A stretch of 64,000 bases of DNA from Parafenestella ontariensis. Lineage: Eukaryota; Ascomycota; Dothideomycetes; Pleosporales; Cucurbitariaceae. Shown here in pieces: positions 34,206-45,663 of this stretch (its first letter is position 1; the number at the start of each line of letters is the position of its first letter). The translations under genes and the position numbers were made by a program. Location: contig JAKGDA010000007.1 of NCBI GenBank assembly GCA_021596325.1, positions 310,001-374,000 on the forward strand, read 5' to 3'. A model generated the notes under the pieces. That model was not told where the DNA came from. It was given only the letters and a program-made list of their open reading frames with translations, and ran no database searches.

Positions 34206-35390
34206 TCATATAGAAAAGTAGAGAACTGTTAGGTAAGACATTAGTATCCCAAATCTCACTATGCTCTCCCAAGGATGCGGCAGCAGTAGACTACCTAGCA
34301 TCGCTATAGAGACCCAGCAGAAACCCTTCACCTCCGCTATGCGTAGCATAACCCCTGCTCTTTCCATAAAAGGTTTACTTGCCAAACCAAAGATACCCAC
34401 ACGCGCTCCGGTTCCAGACCATCCCCTGCTTTACATCTTTCCTACTCTGTGCTCCTTCCGCCCTCTTCAATCTCGTGTGCTTTTCACCCCTCGAATCCCA
34501 TACCGTCACCGTAATGCAGCCCAAGATCTCTGGGGCAAGGTAGCCTGCGCTACCGATGGCGGTGGTGAGAGCGGTATCGTTGTGGAGTATACGTTTGCTT
34601 ATACCGAAGTCCCCGATTTTGACGCGCCATTGTGGGGTTGTCGATACCACGAAGATGTTCTGCAATCACACAATACACTGTATAGCACTCGTTCTATCAT
34701 TATCGTTGGCTCACCCGTGGCTTTAAGGCTCGGTGTGTAAAACCATGAGTGTGCATGACACCTAACCCCTCAAGTAGTTGGACCGTGATTTCTTTTACGG
34801 CATCTTCACTCAACGGACCCGTCACACAGGATGCCAAATCGCCGAGGGGAAAGTTTTCCATGGCGAGGAAGACGGTGTGTTCATTTTCATACCAACCCAT
34901 AAACTTCACGAAATGCTCATCATGCTGATTCGACAACAAGACGTGAATTGTCGACACAGAAGATAGCCGCGTTTGTCGTCTCACCCGTGAAAGCCTAGCA
35001 AAATATCCTTCTGTTCCTGCTAGTTTTCCTTGTTTTGTAAGCGGCTTTCCTATATCAGCAGTAGTCTAGGATCATAACAAAGGATGAGGTCTACAATTTG
35101 CATCAGATTAGGGTAAAGAATCTCGAACGTTGCACGTACCTGCATGCGCAGATTTTCGTCTAGCGGTTCAATAACCTGGAGTGCATAATTTCTAAAACTA
35201 TAGCTGTACTAATGACCGAACCTCCAAACCCCTGCCCTGCTATCCTCCTCGAGGTACTTTTGTCGCACAGATCCGTACCTCGAGTCCTGCATCGGCTTCT
35301 CATACGACCCAATTGCATACCTAGCATCGCCGAAGACGGACGGTCCTCAGTATATCCTATTCTTTCATCGACAGGGTCTATCCTTTGACT
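34206..35390 (-). pseudogene. Decayed serine/threonine protein kinase
   Basis: Reading the minus strand with two GT-AG introns gives a kinase domain: a degenerate glycine loop (LAGTEGYFARLSRV), HDEHFVKFMGWYENE, MENFPLGDLASCV, LLEGLGVMHTHGFTHRALKP, then NIFVV across an intron, VKIGDFGISKR and GSAGYLAPEILG. The catalytic HRD Asp is Ala (HRALKP), although DFG is kept. Upstream, homologous-looking frame (GDARYAIGSYEKPMQ, then NYALQVIEPLDENL) is broken by a TAG at 35211-35209 and by further stops nearer 35360. After the APE motif the C-lobe is shifted (VGIFGLASKPFMERAG in another frame). I read this as a pseudogene of a fungal kinase. A catalytically dead but expressed pseudokinase with more introns is less likely. 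Confidence 0.65.
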
Positions 35391-35814
35391 TCACTGTCAT
35401 CTCGCCGCACGGTCCCTTCCTTGGGAGTCAACACTACCGCTATCTTTGCCTTTCTTGAAAGTTCCAACGCCTACGATACTGGGTGTGATATATAGCCCAG
35501 CTTCTGCAACAGCACTACAGCCCCTTGTAGACTAAGACTTTCTCTTGGGAAACATGCCTTGTAGCCGTCCCAGAGCCGCGTGGTGTCGACTTGAGTCCAT
35601 CGTGGGCCACGCCTGGAGCGCGTCGCAGGCTCTTGGTGCTCATGTCTACGGACTGTTGACACCTTGGAGCTGTTCAGCCCGTTCTGCGTGGTACATGATC
35701 TCGGACAGCAAGCTGTTTCTTTGAAATAGGCTCATGCTAGATTCCGGGCGCCTATAGGATGTTCGGCACCATGATAGGCGTGCCATTCCCATGATGTAGC
35801 CCACTATCGGATTA
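35391..35814. other. Region between kinase remnant and PTH11-like gene
   Basis: Short minus-strand frames such as RLWDGYKACFPRESLSL may belong to the decayed kinase gene, but I cannot build a model. Nothing else is seen. Confidence 0.3.
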
Positions 35815-37126
35815 TCAACCGGAAAGCACTTGACGAACTTGTGTTCCATCCCATATGGCCGAACCCCACGTCGATGCCTCGATGCGCACAGGTTCAATCG
35901 GCGCAAGTGAATTCCTGGGCGGCCTAAACTCCTTGTCGCTCTCTCCAAACGTCGGACTAGGCGAGGGAATAATCGGCGTTCTCATGATCACATTATTCTG
36001 GGGCGTGGATCCCCCTCCAACCAAGTGCACAGCTGGGCTCGGACTCGGCTGCTCTCTGCTTCTCGCCTTTGTCAAGAATTTGCGGAAAATGGGTCGCAGA
36101 AACGGGATTGAAGCTGCAACTATGCCGGTGTTTTGCTCGACTTGGCTCCATATCAACAGATTTGCCGTATTCTCGCCTTGATTTACGAAGTCGGATAGCC
36201 AGAGAAGGATGACACGGAGCCTGACCGTGGAAGCGACGATTGCTAGTAAACCGACAGAGAAGATGGCAATGAGCTCCAAGCGCCGCCTCAGCGGCATGGT
36301 CTGGAGGTTCAAGAAGAAGAGGATTGGTAACGTCCATATCAGCACATCGGTGGTGAGGTTGTATCCCGCATTAAAGAGCCAGAACGGTCCTGGGTTATAG
36401 CATTGTGTTGCGTATATCCCGTAGAATCCGCGCTCGAACACATCGAAAGACCATGCGTCAGCGACCGGACGACAGGTCAATATGGCGGCAATGATCATGG
36501 AGATGCCGCCTAGAATAATAATGGCAAGCAGTGCGCGGACTACGTAACGGAACTGTTTCTTCGAGGCGGCGATGTGGTTGTAGACTAAGATGATACTAAG
36601 TCAGCGGAACAACTCGTCAACAGTATTGTTGTCTTGGCTGCACATATACGTACAAAGTAAGATAGATGTCTTGATCAAGCAAAGATCGAGAATGTAGCTG
36701 ACGCGATAGGTCCAGAACATCAACAGGGAACCGGTGGCTACCTCTGCAAACGTCTCTCTACTCTGCGAAAACTCAGCTAGGAAGCACAAGATACCGGAAT
36801 AGGCTTACATTAACGCCACTGTAGTCCAAAAAGTGGATCATATAACAATTGACAACGACGGAAGCCCAAGCTGCAACCTAGCATTGATAAGTAGTGGCTT
36901 CTCTACAGCAGGGAGTGAGAAGATGCGTACGAGCGCCAAAAGAATAACCCAGTCTGAGGCACTAAGTTTGCCTACGAGAAAGTAGCGACTGTAGAACCTG
37001 TAGGGAGTAAGTAGCGGCTCAAGCCGAAGATTAGGAGAGTGGTGGTTACCTCAAAGCTACAATGAACGTGGATATCCCTGTCAGCACAAACGCCAGCACC
37101 ACCGACAGTCTCCCATGAACCGCCAT
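35815..37126 (-). CDS. PTH11-like seven-helix receptor (fungal rhodopsin-domain family)
   Basis: Proposed exons are 37126-37050, 36997-36931, 36877-36809, 36762-36654 and 36584-35815, giving 363 residues. The helices and landmarks follow the PTH11-like pattern: MAVHGRLSVVLAFVLTG, RYFLVGKLSASDWVILLA, WASVVVNCYMIHFLDYSG, YILDLCLIKTSILLFYNHIA, the TCRPVADAW motif, GYNLTTDVLIWTLPILF and IWSQVEQNTGIVAASIP with FLRPIFRKFL. The last 90 residues are a cytoplasmic-type tail rich in Pro and Ser. Family members are fungal GPCR-like plasma-membrane proteins, some needed for surface sensing in plant pathogens. The ligand is unknown. Splice choices are supported by the conserved ILLFYNHIA junction and by frame consistency. 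Confidence 0.85.
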
Positions 37127-38333
37127 CTGGAATCGCGAGTGAACGACCGCTAGCTACGGTTGACCTGAAGGACGGAAGAAGTCGGCATCGAAGCGTTGTT
37201 GCGACGGGAGCAACGAAGAAGCCTAGAAGCATGCGTTGCGCGACAACTGCAAACAGGCGCGGACGTCAAACATATAATGACGGCGCCACAGCTGCCGGCA
37301 CCCCTAGACTTCGTTTCGTCGCTTGAAAAGGGAGGGAAGATCCTACGCTCACTGGGAAAGCAGCAAGGGTAAACGAGCTAGCAAGAAACCTGCGAGAAAG
37401 CGCGGATCTGCGAGTAGTACCATGCACAAAATCCGGGGGGATTTCCCAGCAAGACTTACACGGCCTCTACGACGCTTATTTACTCCACACTTCGGATATA
37501 TGAAAAGAGCTGATAATACTCTGTCACGTTGGCACGTTTCCCCGCATTTGGCACGACGCGCATCGTTTTGCGCAATGGCAGATGCTGATATCGGCAGGGT
37601 GGGCCAGGTTGTGGTTAAATCAGCCAAAGAAGCTTGGACCTGCAGTGACTTTGTCATGAACCCGGTATATAATAGGCGTTAGTATGCTAACGGCCAGTTG
37701 TTTCGTTTTCGCGTTCGCTTGTGGGCATGGATCCGTCCGTTTTCTTCATGCCGTTCCTCTGAGTAGCCATGTCGAGGGCGGAAGATCGTCGACCCAGCAT
37801 TGAGTCCTGCCAATGAAGGAATAACATCGTTGCTGGCTAACGAACGGCTGCCCGCAATCGGTGCTTCATTCGCTCGCATAAATCTGTGAGTTCCCCTTAT
37901 ACAGGTTCCCCTGCACAGTGCAATATCCGTGGCCTTGGGACGTGTGGCCGGTTATGACTATGTACCGGCTGCTTCGGCAATTGTCGAGGGCGACCTGGAA
38001 ACTCCTACGTCCCTAATTGCACCGCGGGGAATTGTCTCAAAATTTATCGCTGCGGGTCCTGCCGTGGAGGTTGAGATAGCGGTTTGTTTTATGCGGAGCC
38101 TCTAGGTCAAGCCGGCGCTGCTCCACTTCTGAAACGGATATGGGCGCGACGATCATTGAAACATGGGGCGCCAGTGGCGTCTTCATGGAGATGGGCGGCG
38201 GATGACTGAGTTTGCGTAATTATATTCTGACAGTGCAAGGCGAGAGGGAGAAGTTCTCAAAGCACAACGCAGCTAGCTGATGCCGCGAAGGAGAGGAAGA
38301 TCTATGCTTGATGAATCGAAGAGAAGGTACAGT
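37127..38333. other. Intergenic region, no gene seen
   Basis: It begins with the PTH11-like promoter. Open frames are short and lack motifs on both strands. Confidence 0.35.
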
Positions 38334-39427
38334 CTAATTGCAGCATCGATGAGGACCAACCCCAGAGCCAGCACATATAGAGCCAGATGAATTGTTAGCG
38401 AGCTGTGACTTCGCCATATATGTTTCGCAAGCAGCACAAACAAAGCAAACACTACCCTGCAGGAGAGACTGCAGGGCCACCATAACCGACTTCTTTGTGA
38501 TGTTAGGAATTGGTAGCTTCAACAACAGATGACAGCCGCTAAATAGGATAGTGAGCGTCAGTAAAGCCTACCAGCATCCACTGTGCAGGGGAGAACCAGA
38601 GTGCGCCTCTAACAGGCCTATTGTCAGCCGGGCCATTACCCGTCCGATACGTTAGAAAATACCGTGTTTGTATTTCGGAGGGTAGTTTGGCGCACAATGT
38701 AGGTTTCTATGTCCGAGACTCCTGCAGCAGATAGATCTGGATGGGTAGGTATGGACAGAGGAATTTAGACGTCGAGGTGTGAGCGTTTCGCTGACCCAAC
38801 TAAGGTTCTCGTTGCTATATGTAGCGTTTGCCATGAGTCGTCGGATCCTAGAGGCCGCCTGACAAAATACCGAGTGTACCAAGTCAGAGAGCTTCAGTAT
38901 AGCAATGAGGCCTGGCTGTCTGTCGAGGAAGAGGTTTCAGCGGGCAATGGCTAGAAGCGCAACACAATCAGTACCTATGGTATGCTGAGGGTGACAGAGG
39001 ATCTGAAATGTATAGAAGAAAGCAGGAAGTGAGGAGAAAATCCCGTTACAGTGCATCGTGACAGAGGCTGAAGCTAAGGGCTGACTTGGTGGCTATGCGA
39101 TGTCTCGATTGCGGCATGGCTCGAAAACGAAAAAGTCGAGCTGGGAGGGAAGGCGCGACGGCGGGTCGCAATGATTGGGAGGAACTTCAAACCGGCAAAA
39201 ACAAGGAAACACAGCAAGTGGGCAAGAGCGTGACGGCTACTACCTAGAAGGCACAACAATCTCCCATAGAACAGATCAGTTTGCACAGAATACGATGTTG
39301 CGACGCGCATGATGATGAGCTCGTTCAACGAGCACTTCAGTGGGTCCAGTGATAAATATAGGGTGCAGGTGGCGTCGATTGTCCCGGACAACGCTAGCAT
39401 AGTCAAGCCCAGGAGGGCAAAGCGCAA
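38334..39427 (-). other. Possible fragmented membrane-protein gene of unknown family
   Basis: Three minus-strand open stretches may be exons or remnants of one gene: 39427-39074 (starts MRFALLGLTMLALSGTIDA, with a second hydrophobic segment HALAHLLCFLVFAGLKF), about 38930-38652, and 38525-38334. I could not find splice sites that join them convincingly, and I do not recognise the family. The first segment could be a signal peptide or membrane helix. Confidence 0.25.
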
Positions 39428-39765
39428 TGCTCCTCACGCCCCTGCCCGTCGCTTTTCAATAATCAACCCATCACCAGCCCTCCTATCTGCTCCAACACCA
39501 ACCTCGATCGCTACCGCCCTTCGTTCTCGCCTTCGATTCCCCTGTTCCTTCGCCAGTCGCTCGTTTTTCGACGGAGGAGTGCCATTCAGCCTGCTTGCGT
39601 TGCACAGCTGTGTCGCGTACTTCCCTCCCGCTTGTTGACACCCGCCCGAACACCAACAATTCTCGTTGCACCACCCTCCCGCTCGCTTCTCCGCACCACT
39701 TGGGATAGACGCTTGCGGCTTCCACGCTCCATTTCTGTCGTTTCTTGGGATATTTGGGCAGAAAC

Positions 39766-40713
39766 ATGAGGCCGTCACAGCTGCTCGCCGCCGTTCTGGC
39801 CATGTCATCCGTCTCGGTTGCCATGTCGGATGCTTTCGACAATATACACGCCCTGGCAGACGTCAAGAACGTGCTCTTCGGACGGCAAGACGACAGTACG
39901 TTCCTTCACTCGAGGCGGCCTAAGTAAAGTACTGACGCAAGACACTAGACTCAGACCAAGCCTCCTCAGATGCCCCCAAAACCACCCAAGCACCGCAATC
40001 GTCAAGTAAACCCACCTCGACGAGCAAAGACGACAAGGAAGACGCCTCCTCAACGGGAAAGGCGGCGAGTGGCTCAGCGAAAGCATCGGGCTCACAAGGT
40101 ACCAAGGTGACGACCGGAAAGCCCAAGGCCACAAGCTACGACCCGCGCTTGCCCGCCGGAGGCCTCTCCATGGTGACCCCGAACGCTCTTGCGGGCCAAC
40201 AGTTCTACAAGGTAGGCGACTGGGTAACCTTCGCCTGGAACTATACATCGTTGTCCGTCACCCCGTCTGCCATCGATGTCCTCGCGTCGTGTACCGCAAA
40301 CCAAGCCACCTACACCATCGCCGTCAACATTTCGGCGGAACAGACCAAAGTGCTCTGGGATACAGCGAATACACCAGATGGGCAGGCGCCATTTCTTACC
40401 GAGAAGTACACGCTTCTGATCTACGATGCCGACTTGAGCGTCACTGCCGCTCCTCGGGCGGGCTACCTGGGTGCTTACTCTGGCTTCACCTTCGGCATGT
40501 ACACACCGCAACCGTACACACCGTGGGCTAGTGAGTATTCTCTACACCACTTCGTGCCATCACGTCCGCTAACTTCTAATAGATTTCACCTGTGCAAACT
40601 GTAATGGCGCCCTTTCCCAGTTCGAAAACATGACCATCAAGGCCCTCCTCATGACTACCGGAACAACCCTCGGCTCGCTCCTCTACTTCACCTACGCCTT
40701 CGGCGTGTGGTGA
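39766..40713 (+). CDS. Fungal membrane-anchored protein of the DUF7137 type
   Basis: Proposed exons are 39766-39895, 39949-40530 and 40583-40713, giving 280 residues. An N-terminal signal peptide (MRPSQLLAAVLAMSSVSVA) is followed by a Ser/Thr/Lys-rich linker (residues 45-90). A conserved globular block follows, with LPAGGLSMVTPNALAGQQFY, VTFAWNYTSL, VLASC and EKYTLLIYDAD. After a CANC pair, a C-terminal hydrophobic segment (ALLMTTGTTLGSLLYFTYAF) should anchor it. The block resembles the uncharacterised fungal family I know as DUF7137; that name is from memory. An in-frame ATG at 39745 would add seven polar residues before the signal peptide, so 39766 is preferred. Function is unknown; a cell-surface or secretory-pathway location is inferred. 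Confidence 0.8.
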
Positions 40714-41312
40714 GCTTCACAGGATCATCAAAATCCCACTTGATCGCTTACGAAAACGGCATTCCTTACGCTTCACATCTGTCTATATATTACACTCTCT
40801 ACGTCATTTAAAAGGATGGAGCTGGCGCTACAGGCTCGATAGCGTTATAGCACGAGTATTGGGGAAAACTTCACAATCATTTTGGGTCCCATCTATCGTC
40901 TGGTGTTCGGCGCTACCTATTGAAAAGGAACTCGTGCATTTGAGGGGGACATGTATGCATTTTAATAAGTTAGAAATGGAATGGCTCTTGTCAGAGCGGT
41001 AGGGGATACTGGATGCTGTAATTTAGTCGAGAGTCTGGTCACGATGTCGATGTAGCATTATCAACATGAAAGCGAACTGAACGGCTTGAAAGCTCTTGTT
41101 TACTATTTGCTTTGTTGACCAACATAAAAAGAGGAATGCATGCCAGCACTTGGCAAGAATGCAGTGGTATCTTTCCCCAGAAATCCCAAACGCCATGCTC
41201 GCAGCTCGCGAAAAATGCACCGCCTCGCTAGATGCTAACCATCCTCGTCAAACCATGCCATGCCCTCCGTTCGTTGCCCACGAACGCCGTAAATGCAGTC
41301 TCCCAATTTCTC
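40714..41312. other. Convergent 3' flanks, no gene seen
   Basis: This lies between two converging genes and should hold both 3' UTRs. No motif is recognised. Confidence 0.4.
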
Positions 41313-44300
41313 TCATCCTCGCCCCCCTGCACCAGCCCGTGGCGTCTTCCACTCCTCCTTCAACACCCACCTCCCTCTCTGCGCACTCCCACTCTTCTCC
41401 AGCGTGGCAATGAGTTTCAGCATCTCCTTGAACTCCTCGTTCCTGCCCGGCTGCGCACGACAATAGTGGTCAAAATGATCCACCAACATACGCGAAGGCA
41501 CTACGCCGCCATGCGTCATCATGAAGTCGCGGATCATCTCGAGCATGCGGCGGCCGCGGAAAGATTGAGGTGTTATTGTTGACGAGGGTGTCGAGGCGCG
41601 GGAGGAGGATGCAGATGCCGTGTTAGGTGTAGTATTAGATAGAGGGTTAGGTCGGCCTTGACGCGCTGCGAGGTTGGAGAGAATGGATGTTGATGATGGG
41701 GCTCCGCCTCGTCCAGATCCCATACCTCCTCGTCCTCCTCTGCCACCTCTTGCGGATCCCCGCGGGGCGTCAGGCCGTCCTGCCTCGCCGAATTGGCCTG
41801 TCCAGGTTGGTACGCCGGCAGGGACCTGACGCGCTTCCTCCATGCTCTTCTTTAGCTGCTCAGCAGCAAGAGCAGCTTGCCGCTTTGCTTCCCGTTGGAT
41901 GAAGGCGGGATCGGCTTGTACTTTGCGCTTGCGGCCGCCGGCTGTAGAGTTGACGATTGCGTCGTGTTCGAGAACCGAGTGCACGCCTGTTTTGGCGAAA
42001 ATAGTGGACATGAGGCGGGAGTCTGTTGGCGCCTCCTTCTCTGAACCATCTTGTCCGTTGACGGTGGTAGTGGTATCTTCACCGTCAGAGACAGGAGCTT
42101 GAAAAGCTTCAGATCTCGAGATGCCTTTTACGGCTGCAAGGTCTTGGGCTGCTGTTGCATCTGGCGCGGATGCGGTCTCCCCGTTCTCTTCAAATGTGAC
42201 CTCACTGCCGCGGAACAGATTCCCTGTCTCTGTTTCACCATCCAGACTCTCGCCACCTAGGGTAAACAGATCATGTAGATCGCTCATCTGAAACGTCTGA
42301 CGCTGCTTCGGATCCTTCAACACCTTATTCGTAAGGAACTGCTTGAAGATCTGACGATGGTAAATCTTCTCTTCAATCGTCCCTGCGGACATGAGGCGGT
42401 AAATTTCAACCTCTCGTTTCTGCCCGAGACGCCACGAACGCTCTCGCGCTTGGATATCGGTGGAAGGATTCCAATCCGGGTCATAGATGATGACGCGATT
42501 AGCGCCCGTCAAGTTGACGCCCAAACCTCCAACCTTCGTAGTGAGAAGGAATACATGCAGATCGGGATTGTTGTTGAATTCGTCCACCAGATCTTGGCGG
42601 TTCTTGATAGGCGTCTCGCCGTCCATGCGGCGCCAGTTGATATCAGGCAACTGGCTGAGGAACTTTTGCAGTATGTCCAGCATGATGCGATGTTGAGCGA
42701 AGAGTAGTGTCTTGTGTCCACCTTTCTTCCAGAGCGAGAGCAGCTCCTTGACAACTTGCATCTTACCAGATTTGTTCGGAGCGCCATAGTCGTATCCGGG
42801 CTTCTTCGAGAGCGTCTTGTGCTCCGTCAAATCCGGGTGGTTGCATATTTTGCGCAGATAATCAACACCATAGAGCATTTGTCGCTTGCCGCTCGCAATA
42901 GACTTCATATCCTCTGATGCCAAGAAACCCTCGTATGCCATGCGTTGCTGCCGCGTTAACTTGCAGAAAAGCACCTGCTCCTTCTTTTGCGGCAGGTCGG
43001 CTGCTACGTCGGCTTTGAAGCGTTGAAGTAGGTAGGGGCTCACTGCATCCTTGAGAGTCTCTGCGCATCGCACTGCTGTTTCAAACTCCAGGTTCGATGC
43101 ATTCGCGTAACCACCACGTTTAATGGGAAACTCAAATTGGTTCCTGAAGTTAACGAGCGTCCCCAGGCGCATCGGAAAGACGAAGTCGAACAGCGACCAC
43201 AACTCCGTCAGGTTGTTCTGCATTGGTGTGCCCGAAAGGATGGTGCGGTTCGGCGTCCGCAGCTCCTTGCAGTGGATTGTAATCGAGGTGTTGGGGTTTC
43301 TAATTTTGTGACCCTCATCCAAGATAGCGCACTCCCACTCAGTCGGTATCAGAAACTCAGAGTAAGTCTGAAGACCAGAGTAGGTGGTGACAAGAACATG
43401 ACCGTCTCGCTTAACCTTCGCGAGAATCTTCTTGGCGGATTTTCCAGCGCCAGTCAAAGTCGTATCGTAGTCACCGTAGCTTCGCAGTTCCAGCTCTCGC
43501 TCCAAACGATCTTCTCGACGCGTATCTAGCATACCGCTGCCAGAGGTGTGCAATATCGAGACTCGTAGGGCAGGCCACCAACGGTGGAACTCGTTGACCC
43601 ACTGCTTCATGACCGTGGCAGGGCACACAACGATGACGGGCTTAGTGAGTAGTTTTGAGTAGTGCAGACCAGCAACGAAAGAGATGGCCTGGATCGTCTT
43701 GCCCAGGCCCATCTCATCGCCAATAATGCCACCAACGTTCTGCGAGTACAGTTCCCACAACCATTGCACACCAGTCTTTTGGTAGTCGAACAATGCCGGA
43801 TAGATGTCGCCAGGGATGCGAAAACCGCCATCGAACTGTGTGTCGGCCTCGGTAGGGTGAGGCAGGAAGCACTCGTCTTCGTCCTCTTCCTCGGCAGTGG
43901 CTTCGCCGTTCTTTTCTTTCGCCTTCTTCCTTGCGGCTGCGCGGTTCCTCGTCCAGTTTTCCATGCGTTTCCGGTATACCCGCTCGTTTCCGTCATCAAC
44001 CCCAGCCAGGTCCTCTTCTACAGGTTCCTCCACCGAAGCAGACTTTGCTCTTTTTGCCTTCTTACCACCAGCCTTGCGTTTGCGCCCAGTGCTCTCTTCC
44101 GCATACGAGTCATCCTGAGTAACATCTTCCGATAATCCGTCAGACTCATCTAATGTCGCCAGCTGACGATCAGTGAGGCCGGGCTCGAAGGCATCGTCGG
44201 AGTCGGCATCGGTGGTGCCAGGAGCAGCACTTGACTCGCGTGAATTGAGTGCATGGCTGGTCTGAACAGTCTTCCGCCGCTTACTCGGTCGAGCTGTCGG

Positions 44301-45077
44301 TTGTGGGCTGGGAGCCTCTGAGCTGGAGTCTATATCTTGAAAGCCTGGCTTCATAAGGTTGCGATGCGAGACTGGGCCCTTAGCACTCTCTTCGACCATG
44401 TCCTCGACCTCGGCATCCAGCATAACCTCTCCCAGTGTCCCTGAGCCAGGTTGGTTCTGCGCCAACTTTGAGAAAGGTGTGATCTTGCCCGTTCGTATAA
44501 GGTAGTCACGCTGACTCTCGTTGGGCAAAGGACCGCTAACACCGTCCTCGGCCAATTCCTTCTCTCCAGGCGCCTTATGCCGGTCGTTGATGCGCTGTTG
44601 TATCGCATCCATTTCTATATCCAATTCTTCGATCTTCTGCTGATATGCTGCAATCTCGCCGCGGAGCTTTGCCTTCTGCGTCGTGAGAGCCGGCAGCGCC
44701 AACCGATTGCGCAGCTTCTGTATAGCGGCTTCGGCACGCTTTGCCTCTACCTCTGCCTTTTCTATGCGCTTCTTGTCCCGCCCATCAGCTTGCTCAGTGA
44801 GCAGCTGGTCCGCCTGGCGACCAATGTCGCGTTCCAGATCATCTTGCGCTCGAGTACCGGTTGTGAGGAACTTGAGACGTGTTTCCTCGTCGGCGTCGGA
44901 TGGCAACTCTTCTGCCAAATCTTGTGCCTCATCATATATTGTGGTGGCATCTGGCTTCACGTCGCTCGAGTCTTTGGTGTTTGCGACGGCGAGTTCGGGC
45001 GCCACAGCCGGTGTAGCTTCATCGTTCGACTGAGGAAGCATACTGGAGTGTGTACGCTCAGAAGGCGAGAGCGGCAA
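41313..45077 (-). CDS. RAD26: SNF2-family DNA repair ATPase Rad26 (CSB/ERCC6 homolog)
   Basis: A single exon of 1254 residues. The N-terminus is acidic with a coiled-coil region (about residues 85-180, AEVEAKRAEAAIQKLRNRL). A conserved PLPNESQRDYLIRTGKITPF motif and a basic, acidic-patched linker follow. The SNF2 ATPase core starts near residue 430 with GGIIGDEMGLGKT, then CPATVMKQWVNEFHRWWP, DEGH and SGTPMQNNL. The helicase C domain has TTKVGGLGVNLTGANRVIIY and an SWRLGQ box. The C-terminus is Gly/Arg-rich, followed by a conserved helical block (MLEMIRDFMMTHGGVVPSRM). Rad26/CSB is the nuclear factor that recognises stalled RNA polymerase II and starts transcription-coupled nucleotide excision repair. 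A second Met at residue 13 is an alternative start. Confidence 0.95.
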   Translation of the reverse strand: MPLSPSERTHSSMLPQSNDEATPAVAPELAVANTKDSSDVKPDATTIYDEAQDLAEELPSDADEETRLKFLTTGTRAQDDLERDIGRQADQLLTEQADGRDKKRIEKAEVEAKRAEAAIQKLRNRLALPALTTQKAKLRGEIAAYQQKIEELDIEMDAIQQRINDRHKAPGEKELAEDGVSGPLPNESQRDYLIRTGKITPFSKLAQNQPGSGTLGEVMLDAEVEDMVEESAKGPVSHRNLMKPGFQDIDSSSEAPSPQPTARPSKRRKTVQTSHALNSRESSAAPGTTDADSDDAFEPGLTDRQLATLDESDGLSEDVTQDDSYAEESTGRKRKAGGKKAKRAKSASVEEPVEEDLAGVDDGNERVYRKRMENWTRNRAAARKKAKEKNGEATAEEEDEDECFLPHPTEADTQFDGGFRIPGDIYPALFDYQKTGVQWLWELYSQNVGGIIGDEMGLGKTIQAISFVAGLHYSKLLTKPVIVVCPATVMKQWVNEFHRWWPALRVSILHTSGSGMLDTRREDRLERELELRSYGDYDTTLTGAGKSAKKILAKVKRDGHVLVTTYSGLQTYSEFLIPTEWECAILDEGHKIRNPNTSITIHCKELRTPNRTILSGTPMQNNLTELWSLFDFVFPMRLGTLVNFRNQFEFPIKRGGYANASNLEFETAVRCAETLKDAVSPYLLQRFKADVAADLPQKKEQVLFCKLTRQQRMAYEGFLASEDMKSIASGKRQMLYGVDYLRKICNHPDLTEHKTLSKKPGYDYGAPNKSGKMQVVKELLSLWKKGGHKTLLFAQHRIMLDILQKFLSQLPDINWRRMDGETPIKNRQDLVDEFNNNPDLHVFLLTTKVGGLGVNLTGANRVIIYDPDWNPSTDIQARERSWRLGQKREVEIYRLMSAGTIEEKIYHRQIFKQFLTNKVLKDPKQRQTFQMSDLHDLFTLGGESLDGETETGNLFRGSEVTFEENGETASAPDATAAQDLAAVKGISRSEAFQAPVSDGEDTTTTVNGQDGSEKEAPTDSRLMSTIFAKTGVHSVLEHDAIVNSTAGGRKRKVQADPAFIQREAKRQAALAAEQLKKSMEEARQVPAGVPTWTGQFGEAGRPDAPRGSARGGRGGRGGMGSGRGGAPSSTSILSNLAARQGRPNPLSNTTPNTASASSSRASTPSSTITPQSFRGRRMLEMIRDFMMTHGGVVPSRMLVDHFDHYCRAQPGRNEEFKEMLKLIATLEKSGSAQRGRWVLKEEWKTPRAGAGGRG

Positions 45078-45663
45078 ACGCAGTCTCAGAGTGAGGACAA
45101 AGGGAGCAGGAGCTGGATAGGGAAGGGTGGCGGCCCTCGGAGGTGTGAAGCTGAAAGTTGCGCCGGAGGCAACAGCGGGAAGCTGCAGATGTGGAGAGCG
45201 GAAGGATTTAGGGCAATGTTAGGCAGACGACATGCTCGCAGGATCAGAGTCAGAGCTAAGCGACTGGGAAAGACAGAAGCGAGACATGGACATGGCGCGG
45301 GCGACAAAGAGTTGCAACGATGGTTGACACTTTCACTTCACTCGCGACAGTTTGCCGGAATGATATCATTGGGCCCGCTAAAGAAAAGAAGCATAGGCCG
45401 CGGCTATCTTCCGCGTCCACCGCACGACCTCGCACCTCCCTCACACGTCCAGAAGCCTTCAAGGAACCTCCTCGTCATCTAAAACCACTTTTATACATGT
45501 TGTTCATAGTCATTCATCACAGCTTTTCCATTCTAAAAGCAAATGTTTTCTGCGACTCTTGCATCGCAAGCAGACGCAGTTGAAAAACGGCCCTCGGAAA
45601 AGAAAACTCATGAATAGAAACTTTGAATTATTATTTTCATTTGCACGGAGCCTTCACAAACAC
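45078..45663. promoter_or_regulatory. RAD26 upstream region
   Basis: RAD26 promoter and the 3' flank of the oxidase gene. Short frames only; no gene is seen. Confidence 0.4.
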
